Of a stretch of DNA of 64,000 nt, positions 63,603 through 64,000 are shown one piece after another. The position numbers and the translations under genes are program-made. The notes below the pieces were generated by a model, which made no database searches, had not been told where the DNA came from, and was given only the letters and a program-made list of their open reading frames with translations. Each line of letters opens with the position of its first letter. Position 1 is the stretch's first letter. This DNA comes from Bolinopsis microptera (Eukaryota; Ctenophora; Tentaculata; Lobata; Bolinopsidae), in NCBI RefSeq assembly GCF_026151205.1, contig NC_087078.1, positions 13,499,118 through 13,563,117 of the forward strand, in the 5' to 3' direction.

Positions 63603-64000
63603 GTTAGAGCGTGCTGTATTAGAGTGCTGTATTAGAGTGCTATATTAGAGTGCTGTATTAGAGTGCTGTATTAGAGTGCTGTATTAGATGCTGTATTAGA
63701 GTGCTGTATTAGAGTGCTGTATTAGAGTGCTGTATTAGAGTGCTATATTAGAGTGCTGTATTAGAGTGCTGTATTAGATGTTGTATTAGAGTGCTGTATT
63801 AGAGTGAGCTGTATTAGAGTGCTGTATTAGAGTGCTGTATTAGAGTGCTGTATTAGAGTGCTATATTAGAGTGAGCTGTATTAGAGTGCTGTATTAGAGT
63901 GCTGTATTAGAGTGCTGTATTAGAGTGCTATATTAGAGTGCTATATTAGAGTGCTATATTAGAGTGCTGTATTAGAGTGCTGTATTAGAGTGCTGTATTA
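63603..64000 (+). repeat. 13-bp tandem repeat starting at the CCP5 exon 7 donor
   Basis: Units of TTAGAGTGCTGTA (variants GCTATA, GTGAGCTGTA, GATGCTGTA) begin at the donor's own GTTAGAG and run to the window edge, about 30 copies. Confidence 0.95.

Overview
This is a stretch of invertebrate animal (metazoan) nuclear DNA. It is AT-rich, full of introns and heavily loaded with transposons and minisatellites. Evidence for an animal: a novel-type protein kinase C with a C2-pseudosubstrate-C1A-C1B-kinase layout, a CCP5/AGBL5-type cytosolic carboxypeptidase, a CYP46-like P450, animal-type LINE and hAT elements, and GT-AG introns with conserved phases. I cannot fix the species. Nothing here is bacterial or viral in origin. 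Layout, left to right: (1) 750-2436 (+), an unrecognised, mostly disordered, acidic protein-coding exon, possibly with an upstream exon. (2) 2976-4478 (-), a complete intronless cytochrome P450 of 500 codons. (3) 6058-46797 (-), a complete novel PKC of the epsilon/eta type. I could place all 17 coding exons with matching splice phases, for a 675-residue product. (4) Inside PKC intron 5, a same-strand gene (32510-34550) for an unrecognised secreted, possibly GPI-anchored protein, next to LINE and MULE-like transposase fragments. (5) 46798-58928, the gap between the divergently oriented PKC and CCP5 genes. It holds a 5'-truncated LINE, a three-deep nest of DNA transposons and other inverted-repeat elements. 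(6) 58929-63602 (+), the first seven coding exons of CCP5, running off the right edge. Two themes stand out. First, tandem repeats repeatedly sit on or against splice sites. Three PKC acceptors (exons 2, 8, 13) and one CCP5 acceptor (exon 5) carry arrays whose unit contains or abuts the acceptor, and the donors of PKC exon 6 and CCP5 exon 7 also run straight into repeats. In the three acceptor cases that duplicate exon bases, only the copy nearest the exon body keeps the reading frame. Second, non-autonomous hAT-like elements with 8-bp target-site duplications (TSDs) are dense, with seven found. They include a 5-kb foldback element whose arms are arrays of a ~330-bp subrepeat, and a 541-bp element with telomere-like hexamers nested inside a decayed hAT transposon. 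The PKC would act in diacylglycerol signalling, CCP5 in tubulin deglutamylation and the P450 in sterol or lipid oxidation. Nothing in the sequence links the three genes functionally.
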